Source of the DNA: Vulcanimicrobiota bacterium
Lineage (GTDB): Bacteria; Vulcanimicrobiota; Vulcanimicrobiia; Vulcanimicrobiales; Vulcanimicrobiaceae
DNA length: 20,427 nucleotides
NCBI GenBank assembly: GCA_003155175.1
Contig: PMFP01000171.1
Location: forward strand, 6,495-26,921
Direction: 5' to 3'
This document shows positions 7,784-14,361 of this stretch, in pieces. The translations under genes and the position numbers were made by a program. Each line of letters starts with the position of its first letter. Within the stretch, counting starts at the first letter, position 1. A model generated the notes under the pieces. The model saw only the letters and a program-made list of their open reading frames with translations. It was not told the DNA's origin and did no database searches.

Positions 7784-8335
7784 ATGCGACCCATCCATCC
7801 CTTGGCGCTGCTGCTGGCAGCGCGGCTCCATCCCGGAGCGCGCGTGCTCTACGTAGGAAACGAACGCAGCCGCACCGCCGGCGCCCTAGCCGAGATGGGG
7901 CTCGCGGTCGAGACCAAGACGGATGCCGGCGCACCGACCGGCCCCGGCGGGACCTACGACGCGGCCATTTCGACGCACGCGCTCTTGCACGGCACGCCGG
8001 ACGACATCGCGGCTGCGCTGGCAGGGATCGCCGCCGCCCTTTCGCCACGCGCGCCGTTTCACGCCACGTTCGGCAATCGGGCGGACGCGCGGTTCGGCAG
8101 CGGAACCGCCATCGGCGAAGCGACCTTCGCGCCGACCTCCGGAGACGAAGCCGGCGTCCCGCACTCGTTCTTCGACGATGCAGAGCTGCGCGCGCTCGTC
8201 GAGCCGGCATTCGAGATCGAATCCGTCGCCGCCCAAGGGGTGGACGACGTCGCGGGCACGTGGGCGCACGGCGGACGGCCGCTCGAGGGTGCGGTGCATT
8301 GGTTCGTCATCGCGCGCCGCCGGGACGGTCAGTAG
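7784..8335 (+). CDS. Class I SAM-dependent methyltransferase-like protein
   Basis: This 183-residue protein has the layout of a small class I methyltransferase fold. A first strand and glycine loop lie at about 19-26 (ARVLYVGN), an acidic strand follows, then YDAAISTHALLHG (about 58-70) at the motif corresponding to FDLVxSxxVLHH, and FFDDAELRALV near residue 130. Motif I is weak: the usual GxGxG reads GNERSR, so SAM binding is not certain. The substrate is unknown. ATG 7784 is the first start after the divergent channel gene (38-base gap, which must hold both promoters). Its 3' end overlaps the convergent rhodanese gene by 7 bases. A non-catalytic member of the fold remains possible. Confidence 0.72.
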   Translation: MRPIHPLALLLAARLHPGARVLYVGNERSRTAGALAEMGLAVETKTDAGAPTGPGGTYDAAISTHALLHGTPDDIAAALAGIAAALSPRAPFHATFGNRADARFGSGTAIGEATFAPTSGDEAGVPHSFFDDAELRALVEPAFEIESVAAQGVDDVAGTWAHGGRPLEGAVHWFVIARRRDGQ

Positions 8336-8652
8336 CGGCCGATCGACGGGTCCACGAGCTTGGCGTATGCGTCGATGCCGCCGTCCACGTTCGCAACCGA
8401 CGTGAATCCGGCATCGTCGAGATAGTCGGCGACCATCGCGCTGCGACCGCCATGATGGCAGAGCACCGCCGTCTCCGCCGACGGATCGAGCTCCGCGATC
8501 CGCTCGGTCAATCGGCTCATGGGAATCAAGACGGCACCCTCGATCGCGGCCTTGGCGATTTCGTCCGGCTCGCGAACGTCGAGGAGCACGAACGCGCGGT
8601 CTTCGCTCCGCCAGCGCGCGAGTTCCGTCACGTCGATCTCGCGCACGCTCAC
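8329..8652 (-). CDS. Single-domain rhodanese-family sulfurtransferase
   Basis: This 107-residue protein has one complete rhodanese domain. The N-terminal DVREPDE motif starts at D25, and the active-site loop is CHHGGRS with catalytic Cys65, which would carry a persulfide. A six-residue loop after the Cys is typical of sulfur-handling rhodaneses rather than Cdc25-like phosphatases. The GTG start at 8652 overlaps the thiG stop in a GTGA arrangement (8649-8652), with no clear Shine-Dalgarno, so translation is probably coupled to thiG. From known ThiI biology, where a rhodanese domain passes sulfur to ThiS, I infer this protein supplies or relays sulfur for thiazole synthesis. A general detoxification role cannot be excluded. 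Confidence 0.9.
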   Translation of the reverse strand: MSVREIDVTELARWRSEDRAFVLLDVREPDEIAKAAIEGAVLIPMSRLTERIAELDPSAETAVLCHHGGRSAMVADYLDDAGFTSVANVDGGIDAYAKLVDPSIGRY

Positions 8653-9446
8653 GGAGCCGCGTGCTCGCGGGAAGCCGACACGACGTCCTGCATCGGGCTC
8701 GACGCGTTTGCATAGAGGCGCTTGTCCATGCGCCCGGCCAAGAACGCTTCACGCCCGGCGATGACGGCATGCCGCATCGCGTCGGCCATCAGAGCCGGGT
8801 CTTTGGCGGCGGCGATGCCCGTATTCATAAGCAGCGCGTCCACGCCCAGCTCCATTGCGACGGCCGCGTCCGAGGCCGTGCCCACGCCGGCATCCACGAT
8901 GACCGGAACGCGGGCCCGCTCTTTGATGATGCGGATGGCGTAGGGATTGCAGACGCCCAGCCCGCTGCCGATCGGAGCCGCCAGCGGCATCACCGCCGCG
9001 CATCCGAGCTCCTCGAGCTGCTTGCAGACGACCGGATCGTCTCCGACGTACGGCAGCACGACGAAGCCGTCGCGCACCAGACGTTCCGCGGCCTCAAGCG
9101 TGCCTCGCGCGTCCGGGTGCAGCGTCTGCGCGTCCCCGATCACTTCGAGCTTGATCAAATCGGTTTGCAGCAACTCGCGCGCGAGATGGGCCGTCAGCAC
9201 GGCGTCTTTGGCCGTGTAGCATCCCGCGGTGTTCGGAAGAATCGTCAAACGCGACCGGTCGAGAAAATCGAGCATGGTCTTGCCGGATGCGTCGTCGAGG
9301 TTGATGCGCCGGATCGCGACGGTCACCATCTCCGCGCCGCTCGCGGCATGCGCGGCCCGCATCGCTTCCATCGAAGGATATTTTCCGGTCCCGACGATCA
9401 ATCGCGACGTAAAGCGATACGAACCAATCGTTAGCGCGTCGTCCAC
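8649..9446 (-). CDS. thiG: Thiazole synthase
   Basis: This 265-residue TIM-barrel enzyme condenses 1-deoxy-D-xylulose 5-phosphate, dehydroglycine and the ThiS thiocarboxylate sulfur into the thiazole phosphate of thiamine. Signatures are clear: LIVGTGKY (about 16-23), TVAIRRIN, LPNTAGC, the Schiff-base lysine K99 in DLIKLEVIGD, VLPYVGDDP and the phosphate-binding PIGSGLGV and VDAGVGTASDA loops. Length matches the family. Start is GTG 9446, with a GAGGG-type ribosome site immediately upstream (complement of about 9449-9458), and lies 4 bases after the thiS stop. The gene is third in the order thiO, thiS, thiG, rhodanese, and overlaps the next gene by 4 bases. Confidence 0.97.
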   Translation of the reverse strand: MDDALTIGSYRFTSRLIVGTGKYPSMEAMRAAHAASGAEMVTVAIRRINLDDASGKTMLDFLDRSRLTILPNTAGCYTAKDAVLTAHLARELLQTDLIKLEVIGDAQTLHPDARGTLEAAERLVRDGFVVLPYVGDDPVVCKQLEELGCAAVMPLAAPIGSGLGVCNPYAIRIIKERARVPVIVDAGVGTASDAAVAMELGVDALLMNTGIAAAKDPALMADAMRHAVIAGREAFLAGRMDKRLYANASSPMQDVVSASREHAAP

Positions 9447-9450
9447 GCCC

Positions 9451-9651
9451 TCACCCTCCCGCGACGGCGCGGATGATCTCGATGCGATCGCCGTCCTCTA
9501 GCGTACGCTCGGCAAACTCGGACCGGCGCACGACGACGTCGTTGCGCGCGACCGCAATCCCGGCATCGAGTCCACCAAGCTGCGCCAGCAGGCCCGCGAC
9601 GGTCGTGCCGTCGGGAAGCTCGCGCACCTCTCCATTGACGAGCGCTCTCAT
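9451..9651 (-). CDS. thiS: Sulfur carrier protein ThiS
   Basis: This 66-residue beta-grasp protein has the family's diagnostic C-terminal Gly-Gly (AVAGG at the end), which is adenylated and thiocarboxylated to carry sulfur to ThiG. The N-terminus VNGEVRELPDGTTVAGLL and the strand VARNDVVVRR match ThiS. Start ATG 9651 overlaps the thiO stop as ATGA (9648-9651), so translation is coupled and no separate ribosome site is needed. A longer open frame extends upstream to 10245 but lies over thiO in another frame and is not used. No ThiF-type adenylyltransferase, needed to activate ThiS, is in the window. Confidence 0.95.
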   Translation of the reverse strand: MRALVNGEVRELPDGTTVAGLLAQLGGLDAGIAVARNDVVVRRSEFAERTLEDGDRIEIIRAVAGG

Positions 9652-10796
9652 GAATGCGTGGTTCGCGCTGCGAGCGCGGGCTCCGTCCGCAACCGCGCCA
9701 GCAAAAACGGGTGGAGGGCTTCGAGGGACTCGCCGGCGATGGCGGCTCCGAGCAGGCGCCCGGTTACGGGCGCTAAGAGGATGCCGTTGCGCGCGTGGCC
9801 GGTCGCAAGCCACAAGCCGTCGAGCCCGCTGGGGCCGAGGAACGGACGGCCATCGGGCGTCCCCGGTCGAAGGCCCGCCCACGTCTCGGCGACCGTGAAC
9901 CCTCCGAGCGAAGGCGCGGCGCGCATGACGGCTGCCAGAAGATCGTGTTGGCCGCGCGCGGTCACGCGCTCGTCGAAACCGGTCCGCTCGACCGTGGCCC
10001 CCACCATCAGGCGTCCGTCGTCGCGCGGCACGAGGTACGCGCCGGGTATCCACGTGGTGTGCCGCACGAAGCCGCGCGGAATCGCCAGTGCAAACATCTG
10101 GCCTTTGACCGGCTCGACCGGCGGCGAATAGGCCTCCGGCACGCCGGGCAGACGCGCCGCCCACGCGCCGGTCGCGTTCACCACGCAGCCGGCCGAGGTA
10201 AAGCCGAGAATGCTGCGCACCCCGCGCGCCCGGCGAACGTCGCACTCGATCGCGACGTCGCCGGCATCCCGCACGATCGTCACGCCACGCGCGACGCAGG
10301 CTTCCGTGAGCGCGCGACCGAGTAGGCGGTTATCCACGCTTCCCTCACCGCGAACGAGCAGCGCACCGCACGCCGACGGAGCGAGCGCGGGTTCCGAGAG
10401 ACGAAGCGCGGGTGCGTCGAGCCATTCGCAGCCGGCGCCGCTCGCGCGCAGCGCGGCGGCACGCACGTGCAGCTCGCCGGCCCGGTCCGGACCGTACGCG
10501 ACGTTGAGAATGCCGTCGAGATGCAGGCGCGCGTCCGCCTTTCCCTCCTCACGCAAGCGCTCGACGAACTCCGGATACATCGCCAGCGACTGCGCGCACA
10601 GCTCGAGCATCGCGGCGTCGTCCAAACCTTCCGAGTGCGGCGCCAGCATGCCCGCACCGGCCCACGACGCCGCGCGCGCGGCCTCGCCGCGGTCGAACAC
10701 TTTCACGACCGCGCCGCGCCGCGCGAGATCCCAGGCGACGGATAGCCCGACGAGCCCAGCGCCCACGATGACGACGTCCCCGCCGGTCGCTCTCAC
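9648..10796 (-). CDS. thiO: Glycine oxidase ThiO (FAD-dependent)
   Basis: This 382-residue FAD enzyme of the DAO/glycine oxidase family oxidises glycine to the imine used by ThiG, an oxygen-dependent alternative to ThiH. The FAD Rossmann motif is VVIVGAGLVGLSVAW (about 8-22). ASWAGAGMLAP follows at about 43-53, and the C-terminal GHARNGILLAPVTG is the characteristic second FAD/substrate segment. Start GTG 10796 has a G-rich stretch upstream but no ideal Shine-Dalgarno; it is the only start that keeps the FAD motif near the N-terminus. It heads the thiazole operon. The 56-base gap to the divergent gene at 10853 shows no recognisable TPP riboswitch. Having ThiO rather than ThiH suggests aerobic thiamine synthesis. 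Confidence 0.94.
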   Translation of the reverse strand: MRATGGDVVIVGAGLVGLSVAWDLARRGAVVKVFDRGEAARAASWAGAGMLAPHSEGLDDAAMLELCAQSLAMYPEFVERLREEGKADARLHLDGILNVAYGPDRAGELHVRAAALRASGAGCEWLDAPALRLSEPALAPSACGALLVRGEGSVDNRLLGRALTEACVARGVTIVRDAGDVAIECDVRRARGVRSILGFTSAGCVVNATGAWAARLPGVPEAYSPPVEPVKGQMFALAIPRGFVRHTTWIPGAYLVPRDDGRLMVGATVERTGFDERVTARGQHDLLAAVMRAAPSLGGFTVAETWAGLRPGTPDGRPFLGPSGLDGLWLATGHARNGILLAPVTGRLLGAAIAGESLEALHPFLLARLRTEPALAARTTHS

Positions 10797-10852
10797 GAAC
10801 GTTTCCCCCCCGGCGCGGAGGTCGTCGGCAGCGCAAAGAGAACGCGAGCGCC

Positions 10853-11230
10853 ATGGGTACGACGGACTTCATCGCACGCATCGGCGGCATTTCCGAAGAC
10901 TACTCGCGCGCACGCGATGCGCTCGACGGGCGTCTCTACGCGGTGTATTCGACGCTGACGGCGTGGACGGTCGCGCCGGCCGCCCTCGATTCCGGCTACG
11001 CGCTGGCCGAAGAGCCCGCCGCCAAGGCGATTTGGCTCGTCAAGATTGCCGACGACGGCACCGTCTACGCCTTCAACACGAGCCGCTCGGTGCGCCTCGT
11101 CCTCCACGACGGCACGGAGCGCATCGCGGTTCCCGCGCCCTTGCCGGCTCTGCGAGCTCTGCATCGCGATCAAGCGGCGCTCATGGAAGCGATTGCCACG
11201 CGCTTCGCGGCGGAAACGGCCGAAACGTAG
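10853..11230 (+). CDS. Conserved-looking small protein of unknown function
   Basis: I do not recognise this 125-residue protein. It is predicted to be soluble and cytosolic, with no signal peptide, no membrane segment and no cysteine. It contains several aromatic residues around 29-40 (YAVYSTLTAW), a likely beta-strand pair around 60-95 (IWLVKIADDG, VRLVLHDGTERIAV), and a helical C-terminus from about 99 (LRALHRDQAALMEAIATRF). The coding call rests on the clean ATG frame, GC-rich third positions and filling the whole gap between thiO and ETF-QO. It diverges from thiO (56 bases apart) and converges on ETF-QO (8-base gap). No regulatory or enzymatic motif is visible. Confidence 0.7.
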   Translation: MGTTDFIARIGGISEDYSRARDALDGRLYAVYSTLTAWTVAPAALDSGYALAEEPAAKAIWLVKIADDGTVYAFNTSRSVRLVLHDGTERIAVPAPLPALRALHRDQAALMEAIATRFAAETAET

Positions 11231-11238
11231 GATCCGTC

Positions 11239-12894
11239 TCACATCCCCGTGTAGACGGGGCCCTCTCCGCCCTGCGGCGGAACCCACGTGATGATTTGGT
11301 ATGGATCGGCGATGTCGCAGGTCTTGCAGTGCACGCAGTTCGTAAAGTTGATCTGGAGGCGGCCCTCGACGGCGCCCGCTTCGTTCTTTTCGAACATCGG
11401 CTCGTAGACTTGAGCCGGGCAGAAATACTGGCACGGGTTCCCGTATTCGACGGTGCAGCGATCGCGGCACACGTTCGTGTCGGACACCTTGAGGTGACAC
11501 GGCTGATCTTCTTCGTGAATGGTTCCCGAGTTGAAGACGTCGGTGAGTTTGTCGAACGTGAGGGCGTTGTCGATCTTGGCGCGCGGCGTCTCCTTGGGCC
11601 GGTACCCGGCCTTGACCATGCGCTCGTACCCGTGCTCGCCGGGTAATTTATTGATGTAGCCGAAACCGGCCCCGCCCGTAACGGTCGCAAGCGCGGCGTT
11701 GACCATCCCCGGAAGCAGCCCGTTTTGAAAGCCTTGATGGAAGTTGCGCGCCGATTCGAGTTCGGTATACGCCCACGAATCGCGGAAGCGCCGATCGAAG
11801 CCCGCGAGCTGCGCGGCGTCGAAACGCTCGGCCGCGATCGCGTCCCAAATCGTTTCGGCCGCCAGCATTCCCGACTTCATCGCCAAGTGTACGCCTTTGA
11901 GACGCATGCCGTTGAGAAATCCGCCGGTGTCGCCGATTAAGAGCAGTCCATCGGAGTACAAGCGCGGCATCGCGAACAGTCCGCCTTCTGGAATCGCCTT
12001 CGCGCCGTAGCGAATCAACTTCGCGCCTTCGAGCATCTTCCTAACGGCCGGATGCTCTTTAAGACGCTGCAATTCGTTGTGCGGATCGGTCGTCGGGTTC
12101 TTGTAATCCAGGCCCGTGACCTGACCGACGTCCAGCACGTCGCCGGCCATCGCGTAAATAAAGCCGCCGCCGAAGGTTTCGGGCGGAAGCGGGTAGCCGA
12201 GCGTGTGAATCACCGAACCGGCCGTCACGGTCCCTGGCGGACATTGCCACAACTCTTTAACGCCGGCCGCATAGACTTGCGGTTCGCTGTCGTTGTCGAG
12301 TCCGAGCCGCGGAATCGCCTGCTTGGCAAGCGTCCCGCGCGGCCCTTCGCCCAACACGACGACTTTAGCGATGAGATCCGCACCCGGTTCGTAGTTCGGT
12401 TTGGGGTTGCCGTCGTGATCGAGTCCCTTGTCGCCGGTGCGCACGCCGATGACGCGGTCGCCGTCCCAGAGCAGCTCTTGTCCGGGAAACGCCGGGAAGA
12501 CTTGCGCGCCCGCTTCTTCCGCCTTCTCTCCCATCCACTTGGTGAGGCGTTGAAGCGACGCGACGAACTTGCCGTGGTTGTTGAGCGGCGGCGGCGTGAT
12601 CGGGGCCTTGATTTTTCCGCCTGCGGTCAAGAACCACATCTCGTCGCTGCCGACGGGCGCATCGATGGGCGCGCTCGCTTTCCAATCGGGGAGCAGCTCG
12701 TCCAGCGCGCGCGGATCGAGCACCAACCCGGAGATGCCGTGGTTGCCGATCTCCCCGCCCTTTTCGATGACGAGAATCTCGAGCTCGCGTCCGGCCGCCT
12801 TGGCCAGTTGTCCAAGACGAATCGCGCCCGCAAGACTCGCGGGCCCGGCGCCTACAAAGAGGACGTCTACTTCGAGTCGATCGCGCTCGGCCAT
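11239..12894 (-). CDS. Electron transfer flavoprotein-ubiquinone oxidoreductase (ETF-QO)
   Basis: This 551-residue membrane-associated iron-sulfur flavoprotein passes electrons from ETF, reduced by acyl-CoA and related dehydrogenases, to quinone. The FAD motif VGAGPAS is at 14-20, followed by the family's KGGEIGNHGISGLVLDPRAL segment and FGGGFIYAM. LIGDTGGFLNGMRLKGVH is the second FAD segment. The C-terminus holds the ferredoxin-like domain: FCPAQVYEP with C492, and NCVHCKTCDI with C520, C523, C526, giving one 4Fe-4S cluster, then WVPPQGGEGP. Four further cysteines (C466, C476, C480, C488) precede it. ATG 12894 has AGAGG (complement of 12900-12904) 5 bases upstream. No etfA/etfB is adjacent. 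Its stop faces the small unknown gene. Confidence 0.96.
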   Translation of the reverse strand: MAERDRLEVDVLFVGAGPASLAGAIRLGQLAKAAGRELEILVIEKGGEIGNHGISGLVLDPRALDELLPDWKASAPIDAPVGSDEMWFLTAGGKIKAPITPPPLNNHGKFVASLQRLTKWMGEKAEEAGAQVFPAFPGQELLWDGDRVIGVRTGDKGLDHDGNPKPNYEPGADLIAKVVVLGEGPRGTLAKQAIPRLGLDNDSEPQVYAAGVKELWQCPPGTVTAGSVIHTLGYPLPPETFGGGFIYAMAGDVLDVGQVTGLDYKNPTTDPHNELQRLKEHPAVRKMLEGAKLIRYGAKAIPEGGLFAMPRLYSDGLLLIGDTGGFLNGMRLKGVHLAMKSGMLAAETIWDAIAAERFDAAQLAGFDRRFRDSWAYTELESARNFHQGFQNGLLPGMVNAALATVTGGAGFGYINKLPGEHGYERMVKAGYRPKETPRAKIDNALTFDKLTDVFNSGTIHEEDQPCHLKVSDTNVCRDRCTVEYGNPCQYFCPAQVYEPMFEKNEAGAVEGRLQINFTNCVHCKTCDIADPYQIITWVPPQGGEGPVYTGM

Positions 12895-12939
12895 GTCGGC
12901 CTCTTTCGAGCGCCGCCCCGCACTTACTTCTGCCGCGCG

Positions 12940-13689
12940 CTATTCGCGCAGTCCCTCGACAAAAGTCCGAAGGGCGCGGGATACGGCAGCGCTGGTTTTC
13001 GAATGCGCGTGGGGACAGTGCTTGCCGGTTTCAAAGAGCTGCGCGGTTGCGTTGGGAAGCCGCTCGATCGCTCGCTGGATCTCGCCCGGTTCGGTGCGCG
13101 GATCGTCCAAGCCGTGGACGACGAGCGCCGGCGCCCGTAATTCCGCGAGCCGCCCGGCGAACAGGTCGTCACCGCGCCGGCTCTGCGCCATGCGCAGCCA
13201 GACGTCGGAATTTCGCCGCACCACGTGGTGCCAATCGTCGCCGTGTTCGGAGCGCAGGACCGCGCGCGTGGCTTCGGTGAGCGCCTCCGGCGTCTCGAGC
13301 GCGCGCTCGAAGAACGCCGTCGAATGCGGCTTGCACGCGGTCAAGTGGAACGATTCCAGAATCACGCCCTTGACGCGCTCCGGCTCGAAGATGCCCATCC
13401 ACGCGGCGATGACCGCGCCGTCGCTGTGTCCCCAAACCACGGCCTCGCGAATGCCGCGCTCCTCCAAGAAGGCGACCATATCGCGAGCGGCAGTCTGGTG
13501 AAAATTCTCGGCGAATCGTTCGACTGGAGGCGACGTGCCGTACCCCGCGCGCCACGGCACGAACACGCTGCAGATTGGCCCCAGGGCGGCGATCTGCGCG
13601 TCGATGGGATAGAGATCGTAACCCCATCCGCCGTGCAAGAACAGCACGGGCAACGGCCCGTCGCCGAATCGTTCGTAGTGAAGCGTCAC
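12940..13689 (-). CDS. Alpha/beta-fold hydrolase
   Basis: From GTG 13689 this is a 249-residue alpha/beta hydrolase. The oxyanion-hole segment LFLHGGWGYD is at 16-25, the nucleophile elbow is GHSDG with Ser89, the acid is D195 or D196 in VVHGLDDPR, and the base is probably H224 in TGKHCPH. The fold and triad are clear; the substrate (ester, lactone, haloalkane or other) is not predictable. The open frame continues upstream to 13884, but that part lies antisense to the neighbouring LOG-family gene and does not resemble hydrolase sequence, so I start at the Met preceding TLHYERFG, the usual N-terminus. The start lacks a strong Shine-Dalgarno. It lies 45 bases upstream of ETF-QO on the same strand, so the two may be cotranscribed. 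Confidence 0.85.
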   Translation of the reverse strand: MTLHYERFGDGPLPVLFLHGGWGYDLYPIDAQIAALGPICSVFVPWRAGYGTSPPVERFAENFHQTAARDMVAFLEERGIREAVVWGHSDGAVIAAWMGIFEPERVKGVILESFHLTACKPHSTAFFERALETPEALTEATRAVLRSEHGDDWHHVVRRNSDVWLRMAQSRRGDDLFAGRLAELRAPALVVHGLDDPRTEPGEIQRAIERLPNATAQLFETGKHCPHAHSKTSAAVSRALRTFVEGLRE

Positions 13690-13694
13690 CGGGT

Positions 13695-13706
13695 CGCGAG
13701 CTCGCG
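13695..13706. promoter_or_regulatory. 12-bp perfect palindrome between divergent hydrolase and LOG-family genes
   Basis: CGCGAGCTCGCG reads the same on both strands and sits in the 54-base gap between two divergent starts (13689 minus, 13744 plus). Its position suits an operator for a dimeric regulator. GC-rich DNA yields such palindromes by chance, so this is only a candidate. Confidence 0.25.
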
Positions 13707-13743
13707 GTAGGTGGCGTTCGTCCGAGCGCGTACCTCTCGACGC

Positions 13744-14361
13744 ATGAGAATCCAGGTCGGCGTGATGGGTTCCGCGGGCGGCATCATCACACCTGAAGAG
13801 ATCGACTTGGCCCGTCGCCTCGGACGCCGGATCGCCGAACGGGGCTGCACGATCGTCACCGGCGCCTGTCCGGGACTTCCCCACGCGGCGGTCTTAGGAG
13901 CGCACGATCGCGACGGCTGGAGTTTAGGCATCTCGCCCGCCCTTTCGCGCGAAGAGCACATCAACATCTACGGGTCGCCGCTGCAGCCCTACACGACGAT
14001 GGTCTTCACCGGATCGGGGCTCATGGGCCGCGAGACGCACAACATCCACAGCTCCGATTTCGTGCTGTTCGTCGGCGGGCGCAGCGGAACGCTCGGCGAG
14101 TTCTGCATCGCCTACGACGAAGGCAAGCTGATCGGAATCGTCACGAACTCGGGCGGCATTTCCAACGACTTCGTGCCGATCTCGAAACTGGTCCAGAAGG
14201 ATACCGGCGCGACGATCGTCACCAACGACTCCCCCGAGCACCTCGTCAACGAGTGTCTCGATTTGTATCTGCGCTCGACGATGCCGACGTCGGTTGCCTT
14301 TAACCGCCACGCCGACTTCCCCGTAAGCCGGCCCGCCATCACGCAGGAGACTCGTGGCTGA
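13744..14361 (+). CDS. LOG-family (TIGR00725-like, SLOG-fold) protein
   Basis: This 205-residue protein has the Rossmann-like fold of the LOG/lysine-decarboxylase-like superfamily. It starts MRIQVGVMGSAGG, has TIVTGACPGLPHAA at about 36-49, and carries GGRSGTLGE at 111-119, a variant of the PGGxGTxxE nucleotide-binding motif. Relatives include cytokinin riboside 5'-monophosphate phosphoribohydrolases and nucleotide-sensing SLOG proteins. The missing leading Pro and the extra Ser make true LOG activity uncertain. ATG 13744 gives the natural N-terminus; an upstream in-frame GTG at 13711 would add 11 basic residues with no family match. Its stop overlaps the next gene by 8 bases, so expression is probably coupled to the RNase and aldolase. 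Confidence 0.82.
   Translation: MRIQVGVMGSAGGIITPEEIDLARRLGRRIAERGCTIVTGACPGLPHAAVLGAHDRDGWSLGISPALSREEHINIYGSPLQPYTTMVFTGSGLMGRETHNIHSSDFVLFVGGRSGTLGEFCIAYDEGKLIGIVTNSGGISNDFVPISKLVQKDTGATIVTNDSPEHLVNECLDLYLRSTMPTSVAFNRHADFPVSRPAITQETRG

Noticed and set aside
9652..10245. Long N-terminal extension of ThiS
   Set aside because: ThiS proteins are about 66 residues, and the upstream frame overlaps thiO with Arg-rich shadow sequence.
10210..11646. 478-codon open frame on the plus strand
   Set aside because: It crosses thiO, the small unknown gene and ETF-QO in other frames. It is Ser/Arg/Ala-rich and would overlap well-supported genes.
12052..13140. 362-codon open frame on the plus strand
   Set aside because: It is antisense to ETF-QO and the hydrolase, both with complete motifs; no domain is seen.
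13690..13884. N-terminal extension of the alpha/beta hydrolase
   Set aside because: The frame is open to an ATG at 13884, but the extra 65 residues lack family similarity and lie antisense to the LOG-family gene start.
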